From Reyranella sp. (GTDB taxonomy: Bacteria; Pseudomonadota; Alphaproteobacteria; Reyranellales; Reyranellaceae): a DNA stretch of 61,089 bases. Positions within the stretch are counted from its first letter, which is position 1. Each line of letters starts with the position of its first letter. The stretch covers positions 1-61,089 of the forward strand of contig JALHMO010000012.1 in assembly GCA_022844015.1 (NCBI GenBank). Reading direction: 5' to 3'. The translations under genes were made by a program, and so were the position numbers. Below the pieces are notes generated by a model that saw only the letters and a program-made list of their open reading frames with translations, had not been told where the DNA came from and did not search any database. Below, in pieces: positions 32,642 through 41,144 of the stretch.

Positions 32642-32670
32642 AAAAAAGCCCGGGTTGGCTCCCGGGCTTT
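32642..32670 (-). terminator. Rho-independent terminator
   Basis: AAAGCCCGGG ... CCCGGGCTTT hairpin with a six-nucleotide loop; on the minus strand it is followed by TTTTTTG. It separates the small gene at 32691 from the ImmA-like gene, although the latter's ribosome site follows immediately. Confidence 0.8.
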
Positions 32671-32690
32671 CTGCTAGCGCGAGTAAGGCG

Positions 32691-32918
32691 CTACAGTTTT
32701 GCTACATACTCTCGCACGTCAACCCTCTCGTGACGCCACTTGGGCAAACGGCCGGGCACAACCTCGCCGAGGCGCTGCCGCTCAGCCGCCGCACAAATTT
32801 CGCTTTCGAGTTGCTCTTCCGTGATGTGCTCATTGCTTCCACGAAAGAACTTGATGTTCAGGAGCTTCATGTCCTGCCTGGAGAGGCAGTCCATGAGGCC
32901 TTTCCCGCGACTAGACAT
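32691..32918 (-). CDS. Small protein of unknown function (passenger)
   Basis: 75 residues (MSSRGKGLMDCLSRQDMKLL onward), with GAGGT seven bases before ATG 32918. The middle 'EEQLESEICAAAERQRLGEV' is helical and charged; no domain recognised. A clear terminator follows. Lower GC than the flanking chromosome, as for the ImmA-like gene next to it. Confidence 0.5.
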   Translation of the reverse strand: MSSRGKGLMDCLSRQDMKLLNIKFFRGSNEHITEEQLESEICAAAERQRLGEVVPGRLPKWRHERVDVREYVAKL

Positions 32919-33235
32919 GGTAGACCTCACTTCCTAGATTTTCGTTGTTTCCGGTCGAGAACGGGTGCCCTCGGCCGGGAAGCAGACGCGAGGCAACGCC
33001 ATGTTCACTGGTGGGCTCCCCAACCCAACGTCCAGTATAGAAGTCGCTTCACATCTCTCCCGGCCCTAAATATGCCCATGAATTGTTGGCATTTCCATGA
33101 TTTGTTATTGGAAACGGAATTGAATCCGTCAAAGTCAAGTCAGAAGTAGACCCCTAACCTGCTGATTCTAAACGACTTCTTTGGACTCTAATTTTTTCAA
33201 CCAAAACGACGCACCCGGCAGCTTACCTTGGGAGG
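32919..33235. other. Non-coding stretch inside the transposon
   Basis: About 315 bp of relatively AT-rich DNA with stops in all frames and no hairpin with a T-run. It holds the promoter of the 32691 gene by position; nothing else was recognised. Confidence 0.4.
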
Positions 33236-33718
33236 TTAGACGCCCTGTGGATGGTATGACCTCTTCGGCGGTATCATTGTACCGCTGTTTTCAGTGAGCG
33301 ACCACCGCACATCATGCGTGGTTCCGTGCTTCTGGACCAGTCCGTCCGCCGCCTTCTGCCGGAGGTAACGTAGGATGCGCTCGACTGTAGCGGTCTTGGT
33401 CTGTGCGTCGCTGTCGAGGCCATGCGCGTCGATGGCGGCCCGGTAGATATCGAAGGCCGCGATCGGCCCCGAGGCTTGGCGCAACTGGTCTAGGACGAAG
33501 CGGGCCAGCGGCGGGCCATAGAAGTTCTCGCTTTGGCGGTAGGGCCGTATTCTCGGAATCCTGTCCGGGTCCAGCTCGGCATCGAAAAGCCGGATGGTGG
33601 CGTCCAGGTGGCGCAGCGCATTGCGCCAGCCGGCCATCTTCTTCTCATGATCGGCTATAATGCCCGCGATCCGGGCTCGCTTCTCGCGAAGCCCGGCAAT
33701 GGTGTAGGTGTCGCCCAT
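33236..33718 (-). CDS. Hypothetical protein at the right end of the transposon
   Basis: 160 residues. Coiled-coil N-terminus 'LREKRARIAGIIADHEKKMA' with 'HLDATIRLFDAELDPDRIPR', then a winged-helix-like half ('VLDQLRQASGPIAAFDIYRA', 'TATVERILRYLRQKAADGLV'). Proteins of this build are widespread in alphaproteobacteria as conserved hypotheticals near mobile elements; function unknown. It starts 33 bp inside the right inverted repeat. Confidence 0.7.
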   Translation of the reverse strand: MGDTYTIAGLREKRARIAGIIADHEKKMAGWRNALRHLDATIRLFDAELDPDRIPRIRPYRQSENFYGPPLARFVLDQLRQASGPIAAFDIYRAAIDAHGLDSDAQTKTATVERILRYLRQKAADGLVQKHGTTHDVRWSLTENSGTMIPPKRSYHPQGV

Positions 33719-33751
33719 GGCTGGAATCTAGGGCCGGGGCCGGCGGATTGC

Positions 33752-33776
33752 TTGTGGCGTTTGCGCCCTAATACCG
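33752..33776. repeat. Right terminal inverted repeat of the transposon
   Basis: Reverse complement of 29692-29716; the TTCCGGTG duplication follows at 33777-33784, then two more ATTCCCTG motifs (33791 and 33804). Confidence 0.9.
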
Positions 33777-33907
33777 TTCCGGTGCAAGCAATTCCCTGAT
33801 CCAATTCCCTGTTCTGCGCGAATTGTCAGGTGTCGCGAGGCAATCAAGGGCCTGCATTCTCTGCGTTTTCCGGCGTTCTCCCCATGGCTCCCGCGATTTT
33901 GTCTTGC

Positions 33908-33956
33908 GGGAAACGCTGTGTATTGATAGCGTCCCGTTCCATACACAGCGTTTCCC
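33908..33956. repeat. Perfect 16-bp inverted repeat before the carotenoid oxygenase gene
   Basis: GGGAAACGCTGTGTAT (908-923) and ATACACAGCGTTTCCC (941-956) are exact complements with a 17-nt loop. Neither side has a T-run, so it is not a standard terminator. It ends 28 bp before the oxygenase start and could be a recombination site, an operator or a leader hairpin. Confidence 0.7.
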
Positions 33957-33984
33957 TTAACCGCCGATCTACCAGGAGCGCGCC

Positions 33985-35415
33985 ATGGCCAAGCCCTTCC
34001 CGACCGACAATCCCTTCCTGCGCGGCTACTACGCGCCGGTGAACACCGAGGCCGATGCGGCCCACCTGCACATCACGGGCGAGATGCCGGCCGAGCTCAA
34101 CGGCACGCTCTACCGCAACGGGCCCAACCCGCAGTTCGCGCCGCGCGGGCCGTACCACTGGTTCGGCGGCGACGGCATGATCCACGCCTTCCACGTCGAG
34201 AACGGCAACGTCGCCTACAGGAACCGCTGGGTGCGCACGCCCAAGTGGGAGATCGAGAACAAGGAGGGCGAGGGCCTGTCGGGCACGTTCGGCAACCCGC
34301 GCTACACCGATCCGCGCGTGTTCGCGCTCAACTCGACGATCGCCAACACCAACATCGTGTGGCACGGCGGCAAGCTCCTGGCGCTCGAGGAGGCGCACGC
34401 GCCGTTCATGCTCGATCCGGCGAGCCTGATGCCGTGCGGGCCCGACGGCGGCTACGAGACCTGGGGCAACAAGCTCTGCGGGCCGTTCACCGCCCATCCC
34501 AAGCTCGATCCCGAGACCGGCGAGATGGTGTTCTTCGGCTACTCGGCCAAGGGCCGCTTCACCAGGGAGGTGAGCGTGCAGACGGTGAGCGCGGACGGCC
34601 GCATCACCCGCGCCGAGATCCTCGACGGCCCCTTCCCCAGCATGGTCCACGACTTCGCGGTGACGCGGAACTGGATCATCCTGCCGATCTTCCCGCTGAC
34701 CAGCTCGATGGCGCGCGCGATGGGCGGGCTGCCGCCGTTCGCCTGGGAGCCCGACAAGGGCACGCACATCGCCTTCATCCCGCGAGACGGCACGGTGGCC
34801 GACGCCAAGTGGGTGAGCGCGCCGGCGAGCTACGTGTTCCATCCGATGAACCATTTCGAGACGGCCGACGGCAGGATCGTGATCGACGTAATGAAATACG
34901 ACATCGCGCCGCTGTTCCCGCTGCCCGACGGTTCGCCGTCGAGTGCGGAGACGCCGGCGGCACGATTGTTCCGCTGGACCTTCGATCTCTCCGGCAAGGC
35001 CAACACCTTCAGGGAGGAGCAGCTCGACGACCGGCCCGGCGAGTTCCCGCGCTTCGACGAGCGCTTCTGCATGCGCGACTACCGGCACGGCTGGACGGTG
35101 TCGGGCAATGTCGCCGCGGCCGGGGCGCCCCGGCTCGAGGGCATCACCCACTACGACCTGGCATCGGGGCGCAACGCGACCTGGAATGCCGGCGCCAACG
35201 ACCGCTTCGGCGAGCCGGTGTTCGTGCCGCGCAAGGCCGATGCGGCCGAGGGCGACGGCTGGGTGCTGAGCGTGATCTACCGCGCCGAGGAAGGCCGCAG
35301 CGACCTCGCGGTGTTCGAGGCGACCGACATCGCCCGCGGCCCCGTCGCGCTCGCCCACCTGTCGAGCCGGGTCCCCGCCGGCTTCCACGGCAACTGGCGG
35401 CCGGGGGCGTTGTAG
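33985..35415 (+). CDS. Carotenoid cleavage oxygenase family protein
   Basis: 476 residues of the RPE65/carotenoid oxygenase family, which cleaves a double bond with O2 at a four-His iron. The ligands are visible in 'GPFTAHPKLDPETG', 'FPSMVHDFAVT', 'VFHPMNHFE' and, at the end, 'VPAGFHGNWRPG'. The opening 'LNGTLYRNGPNPQF' and 'YHWFGGDGMIHAF' are also standard. Substrates include apocarotenoids, lignostilbenes and similar molecules; no carotenoid genes are near, so aromatic stilbenes are equally possible. AGGAGCG precedes ATG 33985. Confidence 0.9.
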   Translation: MAKPFPTDNPFLRGYYAPVNTEADAAHLHITGEMPAELNGTLYRNGPNPQFAPRGPYHWFGGDGMIHAFHVENGNVAYRNRWVRTPKWEIENKEGEGLSGTFGNPRYTDPRVFALNSTIANTNIVWHGGKLLALEEAHAPFMLDPASLMPCGPDGGYETWGNKLCGPFTAHPKLDPETGEMVFFGYSAKGRFTREVSVQTVSADGRITRAEILDGPFPSMVHDFAVTRNWIILPIFPLTSSMARAMGGLPPFAWEPDKGTHIAFIPRDGTVADAKWVSAPASYVFHPMNHFETADGRIVIDVMKYDIAPLFPLPDGSPSSAETPAARLFRWTFDLSGKANTFREEQLDDRPGEFPRFDERFCMRDYRHGWTVSGNVAAAGAPRLEGITHYDLASGRNATWNAGANDRFGEPVFVPRKADAAEGDGWVLSVIYRAEEGRSDLAVFEATDIARGPVALAHLSSRVPAGFHGNWRPGAL

Positions 35416-35425
35416 TAATCGTTCG

Positions 35426-35565
35426 CCTCCCCACGCCTTGCGTGGGGAGGTGTCCGCGTCTTCGCGGACGGAGGGGTCATGAGCCCCAGGCTCGATCCTC
35501 TCCCATGGCTCATGACCCCTCCGTCGGCGCAAGGCGCCGACACCTCCCCAGCAAAGCTGGGGAGG
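35426..35565. repeat. Palindromic intergenic repeat, family A copy 1
   Basis: A 140-bp imperfect palindrome: outer hairpins CCTCCCC...GGGGAGG at each end, inner arms 'GACGGAGGGGTCATGAGCC' and its complement. Related copies at 43111-43313 and 48321-48460. It lies between the oxygenase and GST genes. Confidence 0.8.
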
Positions 35566-35612
35566 AGCAAAAGAGCGCCGCTCCCCCACCATCCCAACCC
35601 GCGAGCCCCGCC

Positions 35613-36278
35613 ATGATCACCGTCCACCATCTCGAGAACTCGCGCTCGCAGCGCGTCCTGTGGATGCTCGAGGAGCTCGGCCTCGACTACGAGGTCCGGC
35701 TCTACAAGCGCGAGCCGACGATGCAGGCGCCGGCGTCGCTGCGCGCCGTCCATCCGCTCGGCAAGTCGCCGGTGATCAGCGACGGCGAGATCACGCTGGC
35801 CGAGTCGGGCGCCATCCTCGAGTACCTCGTCGAGAGGTACGGCAACGGCCGGTTCGTGCCGCCGCCGGGCACGCCCGAGCGGCTGCGCTACCGCTATTTC
35901 CTGCACTACGCCGAAGGCTCGCTGATGCCGCTCCTGTTCATGAAGCTGGTGTTCAACCGCCTGCCCGAACGCGTGCCGTGGGCGATGCGGCCGGTCGCCA
36001 GGGCGATCTCGTCCGGCGCCGACCAGACCCTGCTCACGCCGCAGATCTCCAACCACTTCGCCTTCCTCGAGAGCGAGCTCTCCGGCCGCGACTGGTTCGC
36101 CGGCAGCGATTTCACCGCCGCCGACATCCAGATGAGCTTCCCGATCGAGGCCGCCGCCGCGCGCGCCGCCCTCGGCGACAAGCTGCCGCGCCTCAAGGAC
36201 TTCGTCGCCCGCCTCCAGTCCCGCCCCGCCTACAAGCACGCGCTGGAGAAGGGCGGCCCGTACACGATGCTGAAATGA
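35613..36278 (+). CDS. Glutathione S-transferase
   Basis: 221 residues. Thioredoxin-fold N-terminal domain 'ITVHHLENSRSQRVLWMLEE' (Ser of the beta/theta type), 'VHPLGKSPVISDGE', 'LAESGAILEYLVERY' with the Glu-Ser glutathione site, then an all-helical domain with 'WFAGSDFTAADIQMSFPIEA' (N-capping box). Physiological substrate unknown. Start at ATG 35613; no close operon partner. Confidence 0.9.
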   Translation: MITVHHLENSRSQRVLWMLEELGLDYEVRLYKREPTMQAPASLRAVHPLGKSPVISDGEITLAESGAILEYLVERYGNGRFVPPPGTPERLRYRYFLHYAEGSLMPLLFMKLVFNRLPERVPWAMRPVARAISSGADQTLLTPQISNHFAFLESELSGRDWFAGSDFTAADIQMSFPIEAAAARAALGDKLPRLKDFVARLQSRPAYKHALEKGGPYTMLK

Positions 36279-36303
36279 CCTGCGGGGAGCGTGCAACCCA
36301 ACG

Positions 36304-36416
36304 ACCTCATCCTGAGGAGCGCCCGAAGGGTGCGTCTCGAAGGATGGACAACTGGCACCGTGCCTGGTTCCCATCCTTCGAGACGCCGCGCTATGCGCGG
36401 CTCCTCAGGATGAGGT
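36304..36416. repeat. Palindromic intergenic repeat, family B copy 1
   Basis: Starts ACCTCATCCTGAGGAGC and ends with its complement GCTCCTCAGGATGAGG, with inner 'TCTCGAAGGATGG' and 'CCATCCTTCGAGA' arms. Copies at 52883, 56586 and 59937. The 290-bp gap 36279-36569 holds only this. Confidence 0.85.
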
Positions 36417-36569
36417 GATGCTGTCGAGGCGGAGTGACGAGCACTCGCGGTGCTCAGCCGATGAAATTCCCTCATGACTGCCGGAGGATGCGCCGCTGGA
36501 GCGGCACGCCCCGAGCGTGCTAGGCGAACCTGAAAGTCTGCGAACGTCCCTTCCTAGGAGCGAAACTCG

Positions 36570-37571
36570 ATGGCCCTTCCTGCCCTGCTGCGCGACAGCC
36601 TCTCGATCCCGGTGGTCGGCGCGCCGCTGTTCATCGTCTCGAACCCCGACCTCGTGATCGAGCAGTGCAAGGCCGGCATCGTCGGCTCGTTCCCGGCGCT
36701 CAACGCGCGCCCCAAGGAGATGCTGGAGACCTGGCTGCAGCGCATCACCACCGAGCTGAGCGAGTACAAGGCGAAGCATCCCCACGCGAAGGTCGCGCCG
36801 TTCGCGGTCAACCAGATCGTGCACAGCTCGAACGACCGGTTGCAGCACGACATCGACCTCTGCGAGAAATACAAGGTGCCGATCCAGATCACCTCGCTGC
36901 GCGCGCCCGACGACGTGGTGAAGTCGGCCAAGCGCTATGGCGGCCTGGTGTTCCATGACGTGACCAACGTGGTGCACGCCAGGCGCGCGCTGCAGGCCGG
37001 CGTCGACGGGCTGATCCTGGTGTGCGCCGGCGCCGGCGGCCATGCCGGGCGGCTGTCGCCGTTCGCGCTGGTGCCCGAGGTGCGCCAGTTCTACGACGGC
37101 TGCCTGCTGCTCTCGGGCTCGATCGCCAACGGCGCCTCGGTGTTGGCGGCGCAGGCGGTCGGCGCCGACCTCGCCTATCTCGGCACGCGCTTCACGGCGA
37201 GCAAGGAAGCCAACGCGAGCGACGGCAACAAGCAGTGCATCATCGACTCGTCGGGCGAGGAGATCGTCTACACCAACCTGTTCACGGGCGTGCACGGCAA
37301 CTACCTGAAGCGCAGCATCGCCGCCGCCGGCCTCGATCCCGACGACCTGCCGACCGCCGACAAGAGCAAGATGAATTTCGGCTCGGGCGGCAACAGCAAG
37401 GCCAAGGCGTGGCGCGACATCTGGGGCGCCGGCCAGGGCGTCGGCCAGATCTTCGACGCCCCGCCCGCCGCCGAGATCGTCGCCCGCCTCAAGGCCGAGT
37501 ACGAGGCCGCCCGCGGCGCCCTGCTCGCCGGCGAGCCGGTGCCGACCCGGCTCGAGCTGGCTGCAGAGTAG
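36570..37571 (+). CDS. Nitronate monooxygenase family (2-nitropropane dioxygenase-like)
   Basis: 333 residues, FMN-dependent TIM barrel. 'IPVVGAPLFIVSNPDLVIEQ', 'AGVDGLILVCAGAGGHAGRL' (the GGHAG phosphate-binding turn), 'LLSGSIANGASVLAAQAVGA', 'LAYLGTRFTASKEANASD'. The family oxidises alkyl nitronates such as propionate-3-nitronate, detoxifying them. AGGAGC precedes ATG 36570. Confidence 0.9.
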   Translation: MALPALLRDSLSIPVVGAPLFIVSNPDLVIEQCKAGIVGSFPALNARPKEMLETWLQRITTELSEYKAKHPHAKVAPFAVNQIVHSSNDRLQHDIDLCEKYKVPIQITSLRAPDDVVKSAKRYGGLVFHDVTNVVHARRALQAGVDGLILVCAGAGGHAGRLSPFALVPEVRQFYDGCLLLSGSIANGASVLAAQAVGADLAYLGTRFTASKEANASDGNKQCIIDSSGEEIVYTNLFTGVHGNYLKRSIAAAGLDPDDLPTADKSKMNFGSGGNSKAKAWRDIWGAGQGVGQIFDAPPAAEIVARLKAEYEAARGALLAGEPVPTRLELAAE

Positions 37572-37637
37572 GACCGGCTACAGGCCTGTCGCACGATGGC
37601 GGCGAGCCGCCGCAACGCCAATTGCCGGGAGTCAGTC

Positions 37638-38933
37638 ATGCCGACGAACTTCATCTTCATCCTCGCCGACGATCTCGGTTACGCCGATCTCGGTTGCTAT
37701 GGCGGCCGGGCGGCGGTGTCCCCCAACATCGACCGGATGGCGGCCCAGGGCATGCGCTTCACGCGCGGCTACGCCAATTCCGCCGTCTGCTCGCCGACCC
37801 GTTTCGCGCTCGCGACCGGACGTTACCAGTACCGCCTCCGGGGTGCCGCCGAGGAGCCGATCGGCAGCACGATGCGCGGCGACAAGGTGATCGGCCTGCC
37901 GCCTGACCATCCGACGCTGCCGTCGCGCCTGCGCGACGTCGGCTATCGCACGGCGCTGATCGGCAAGTGGCATCTCGGCTTTCCGCCGCATTTCGGTCCG
38001 CTGCTGAGCGGCTACGACGAGCATTTCGGACCGGTCGCGGGCGGCGTCGATTATTTCACCCATTGCGACAGCACGGGCACCCACGATTTGTTCGAGAACG
38101 GCGCCGAGGCTCGCCGGGATGGCTATCTGACCGATCTGCTGTCCGACCGCGCCGTCGATTTCGTCACTCGGTGCGCCCAATCGCGCAAACCTTTCCTGCT
38201 CAGCCTGCACTACACCGCGCCGCACTGGCCGTGGGAGACCCGGCAGGACGAAGCTCTGGCGAGGTCGCTGCACCGGGCCATCGTCCATCTCGATGGCGGC
38301 ACGATCGATGTCTACCGGCGCATGATCCACCACATGGACGAGGGCATCGGCCGCGTCCTGGCAGCGCTCGACGACACGGCGATCGCCGACGACACCATCG
38401 TCGTGTTCACCAGCGACAATGGCGGCGAGCGCTTCTCCGACAATTGGCCCCTGGTCGGCGGCAAGATGGACCTGATGGAAGGCGGCATCCGCGTGCCGTA
38501 CGTGGTGCGCTGGCCGGCTCGGACACGAGCCGGCACGGCGACCGACCAGCTCGCGATCACCATGGACTGGGTGCCGACATTCTTCGAGGCGGCGGGCACG
38601 AGCGCCCACCCCGACTACCCGTCCGATGGCGCCTCGCTGCTGTCGGTCCTTGCAGAGCCCGCGACGATTGTCGATCGGGCGCTGTTCTGGCGCATGAAGC
38701 ACAACGAGCAGCGGGCGATGCGCACGGGACGCTGGAAGTACCTGGCGGTCGGCCAGCACGAGTACCTGTTCGACGTCGTCACCGACCAGCGCGAGCGCGC
38801 CAATCTGGCGAGACGTCACCCCGAGCGGCTGGCCGAGATGCGGACGGCATGGCAGCACTGGGATGCGGCCATGCCGCCGATCCCGCAAGACGCACAGGTC
38901 CGTCTGGTCCATGGCAAGCAGGACATGCCGTAG
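37638..38933 (+). CDS. Type I sulfatase (alkaline phosphatase superfamily)
   Basis: 431 residues. Metal site 'FILADDLGYADLGCYGG', formylglycine motif 'CSPTRFALATGR' (Cys modified to FGly), 'LIGKWHLGF' with catalytic Lys and His, 'FTSDNGGERFSDNWPLVGGK'. No signal peptide, so it is cytoplasmic unless exported unusually. Activity needs a sulfatase-maturating or formylglycine-generating enzyme, not present in the window. The substrate is some sulfate ester. Confidence 0.9.
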   Translation: MPTNFIFILADDLGYADLGCYGGRAAVSPNIDRMAAQGMRFTRGYANSAVCSPTRFALATGRYQYRLRGAAEEPIGSTMRGDKVIGLPPDHPTLPSRLRDVGYRTALIGKWHLGFPPHFGPLLSGYDEHFGPVAGGVDYFTHCDSTGTHDLFENGAEARRDGYLTDLLSDRAVDFVTRCAQSRKPFLLSLHYTAPHWPWETRQDEALARSLHRAIVHLDGGTIDVYRRMIHHMDEGIGRVLAALDDTAIADDTIVVFTSDNGGERFSDNWPLVGGKMDLMEGGIRVPYVVRWPARTRAGTATDQLAITMDWVPTFFEAAGTSAHPDYPSDGASLLSVLAEPATIVDRALFWRMKHNEQRAMRTGRWKYLAVGQHEYLFDVVTDQRERANLARRHPERLAEMRTAWQHWDAAMPPIPQDAQVRLVHGKQDMP

Positions 38934-39041
38934 CCATCGCATCGTCGGGGCGCGAATCGCGCCGGCCGGATCAGCCCGGCTGCGGCGGCGCCGTCGATCT
39001 CTTTGCCAGCCCGCCCGGTAGCCTGCTAGGGAACAGGCGGC

Positions 39042-39623
39042 ATGCTGCGTGGACTGTACGACTGGGTGATGCGGCTGGCGGCGCACGAGCGCGCGCTGCC
39101 GGCGCTGGCCGTGATCTCGTTCCTCGAGAGCTCGGTGTTTCCGATCCCGCCCGACGTGATGCTGATCCCCATGGTGCTGGCCGACCGCACCCGGGCGTTC
39201 CGGATTGCGCTGGTATGCACCATCGCCTCGGTGCTGGGCGGCCTGCTGGGCTACGCCATCGGCTACTACCTCTTCGAGACGCTGGGCGAATGGGTGGTCA
39301 GGACCTACGGGATGCAGGCCGGGCTGGCGGCGTTCCGCGCCGGCTTCGACGAGTACGGGACATGGATCATCCTGATCAAAGGCCTGACGCCGATTCCCTA
39401 CAAGCTGGTGACCATCGCCTCGGGCGCCGCTCATTTCGACCTGTTCACGTTCGTGTGGGCGTCGATCCTGACGCGTGGCCTGCGCTTCTTCCTCGTGGCA
39501 GCCTTGCTGTGGAAATTCGGCGAGCCGATCCGCAGCTTCATCGAGAAGCGCCTGACGCTGCTGACCTGGCTGTTCCTGATCGCGCTGGTGGGCGGCTTCG
39601 TCGCCTTCCGCTACCTGTTCTGA
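39042..39623 (+). CDS. YqaA-family membrane protein (SNARE-associated/VTT domain)
   Basis: 193 residues with four or five membrane helices. 'ISFLESSVFPIPPDVMLIPM' and 'GGLLGYAIGYYLFETLG' followed by 'LIKGLTPIPYKLVTIASGAA' are the VTT-domain motifs of the YqaA branch of the DedA group, thought to be lipid scramblases or transporters. It lies eight bases before dsbB, so the two are probably one unit. Confidence 0.85.
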   Translation: MLRGLYDWVMRLAAHERALPALAVISFLESSVFPIPPDVMLIPMVLADRTRAFRIALVCTIASVLGGLLGYAIGYYLFETLGEWVVRTYGMQAGLAAFRAGFDEYGTWIILIKGLTPIPYKLVTIASGAAHFDLFTFVWASILTRGLRFFLVAALLWKFGEPIRSFIEKRLTLLTWLFLIALVGGFVAFRYLF

Positions 39624-39631
39624 GGCATCGC

Positions 39632-40174
39632 ATGGCCGCGCTCGACCGGACTTCTTCCTCGCAGGCAGGTCTGCTCGCCCAGTTTCCGCTGCCGAGCCAG
39701 CTCGGCCTGGTCGCGGCCATCGGCAGCGGCGTGCTGCTGGGCAGCGCCTACTTCTTCCAGTACGTGATCGGCCTGGCGCCGTGCGAGATGTGCCTGTGGC
39801 AGCGCTGGCCGCACATGGTGGCGATCGCCGCGGGGCTGGTGGCACTCGCCTGCTACAGGACGCCTCGGCTCGCCGCGATGCTGCTGCTGGTGGCGATCGC
39901 CGGGCTGGTGACGACGTCGGCGCTCGGCCTGTTCCATGCCGGCGTCGAGCTGCGCTGGTGGCAGGGCCCGCAGGCCTGCTCGGGCACCATCCCCTCAGGC
40001 CTGTCGCCGGAGGAGCTGCGCAAGCACCTGTTCTCCGCCAGGATGGTACGGTGCGACCAGGTCGCGTGGTCGCTGCTCGGCATCTCGATGGCGGGCTGGA
40101 ACGCGATCCTGTCTGCCCTGCTGGCGATCGGGCTGGCGTCGGGCGCGGCACGCTGGGTGAAAGCCCGAGGATGA
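39632..40174 (+). CDS. dsbB: Disulfide bond formation protein B
   Basis: 180 residues with four membrane helices. The first periplasmic Cys pair is 'LAPCEMCLWQRWPHM' and the second pair 'QACSGTIPSG' / 'MVRCDQVAWSLLG', matching quinone-linked DsbB, which reoxidises DsbA. ATG 39632. It is followed after four bases by coq7, a quinone biosynthesis gene, a sensible pairing because DsbB passes electrons to ubiquinone. Confidence 0.9.
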   Translation: MAALDRTSSSQAGLLAQFPLPSQLGLVAAIGSGVLLGSAYFFQYVIGLAPCEMCLWQRWPHMVAIAAGLVALACYRTPRLAAMLLLVAIAGLVTTSALGLFHAGVELRWWQGPQACSGTIPSGLSPEELRKHLFSARMVRCDQVAWSLLGISMAGWNAILSALLAIGLASGAARWVKARG

Positions 40175-40178
40175 CGGC

Positions 40179-40745
40179 ATGAAGACGACGGCCGAGACCA
40201 GGAACCCCGGCGACCCCGGCCCGCGCGAGCTCGTCGAGCGCACGATCCGCGTCGACCAGGCGGGCGAGCTCGGCGCCGTGCGCATCTACGAGGGCCAGCT
40301 CGCGGCGCTGCGCTGGACCGGCCGCGCCAACAGCGAGGCCGGCCGCAAGATCGCGGCGATGGCGCGCGCCGAGCGCGAGCACAACAAGGTGTTCGACCGG
40401 CTGATGGTCGAGCGCCGCGTGCGCCCGACCGTGCTGTCGCCGCTGTGGCACGTCGCGGGCTTCGCGCTCGGCGCGGCGACGGCGCTGATGGGCGACAAGG
40501 CGGCGATGGCCTGCACCGTCGCCGTCGAGGAGACGATCGACGGCCACTACGCCGAGCAGGCCGCGGCGCTGGGCGACGACGAGGCCGAGCTGCGCGGCAC
40601 CATCGAGAAGTTCCGCGCCGAGGAGATCGAGCACAAGGAGACGGCGCTCGCCGCCGGCGCCGAGCAGGCGCCGGCCTACGAGGCGCTGAGCGCCGCCATC
40701 AAGGCGGGCTCGCGGCTGGCCATCTGGCTGTCGACGCGGGTGTGA
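40179..40745 (+). CDS. coq7: Demethoxyubiquinone hydroxylase
   Basis: 188-residue di-iron carboxylate protein. Ligand motifs: 'RVDQAGELGAVRIYEGQL' (first Glu), 'MARAEREHNKVFDRLM' (ExxH), 'CTVAVEETIDGHYAEQ' (Glu), 'FRAEEIEHKETAL' (ExxH). It hydroxylates the penultimate ubiquinone intermediate. It begins four bases after dsbB, so the genes 39042-40745 form a three-gene unit. Confidence 0.92.
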   Translation: MKTTAETRNPGDPGPRELVERTIRVDQAGELGAVRIYEGQLAALRWTGRANSEAGRKIAAMARAEREHNKVFDRLMVERRVRPTVLSPLWHVAGFALGAATALMGDKAAMACTVAVEETIDGHYAEQAAALGDDEAELRGTIEKFRAEEIEHKETALAAGAEQAPAYEALSAAIKAGSRLAIWLSTRV

Positions 40746-40791
40746 GGTGAGCGCTGCCGACGCGCCCTTCATTCTCCTCCCCAGCGAAGCT

Positions 40792-41144
40792 GCTACGGAG
40801 TGGACACAATTCATGTTTCTCCCGCTGACGCGGGCGGAGACGATGCAAAGCCTCATGTTCCTCTCCGCCCGCGTAGCGGGGGGAGAGGCTAGGAGAGGTG
40901 GGTCATGGGGCGCCGCCCAGGAGCTGATCTATCTCGGTCCACATGGCTTCGCGGTCTTCGAGCACGTAGATCGCAGCAATCGGTGCTGGGGCATCCACCC
41001 ACCTCTCCTCCCCCGCGCTATGCGCGAGGCCCCTTCCTCTCCCCCCGCTTACGCGACGCTTACGCGGGCGGAGAGGACCCAATGAGCGACGTCCATCCCG
41101 ATCTGCAAACAGGAATGTCACCTTAGATGTGTCCACTCCGTAGC
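40792..41144. mobile_element. 353-bp MITE-like insertion with 17-bp inverted ends
   Basis: GCTACGGAGTGGACACA (40792-40808) is the exact complement of 41128-41144, and AGCT directly flanks both ends (40788-40791, 41145-41148). Removing the element restores a hairpin of repeat family A (CTCCCCAGCGAAGCT joined to TCACCGGGGAGG). Inside are more palindromes and a 77-codon minus-strand frame (40903-41136) of low credibility. There is no transposase, so it would need one in trans. No family assigned. Confidence 0.65.

Larger units (their letters stand above)
29692..33776. mobile_element. IS1595-family transposon with passenger genes (4.1 kb)
   Basis: The ends are a perfect 25-bp inverted repeat (29692-29716, starting CGGTATTAGGGCGC; 33752-33776), flanked by the 8-bp direct repeat TTCCGGTG. 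Inside is a complete IS1595-type transposase at 31053. Passengers: two small DNA-binding-type genes, a tRNA-like gene, a DUF6471 gene, an ImmA/IrrE-like gene and two unknowns. IS1595 elements with passenger genes are known, but this set was not recognised. Perfect ends, an intact transposase and an intact duplication indicate a young insertion. GC content inside is lower than outside, especially 32.0-33.2 kb. Confidence 0.85.

Noticed and set aside
29683..33785. 10-bp target duplication (GTTCCGGTGC) with 24-bp transposon ends
   Set aside because: It fits equally by sequence, but 8 bp with 25-bp ends is the known IS1595 habit; the two extra bases are explained as chance matches.
33908..33956. 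Rho-independent terminator
   Set aside because: The stem is perfect but neither strand has a T-run after it.
37632..40856. Very long open frame (over 1000 codons) on the minus strand across sulfatase, yqaA, dsbB and coq7
   Set aside because: It is antisense to four well-supported genes, has Arg/Ala-rich composition without domains, and is a by-product of high GC at third positions.
40903..41136. 77-codon minus-strand frame inside the MITE-like element
   Set aside because: It is mostly made of palindromic repeat sequence, has no ribosome site and no domain; not called as a gene.
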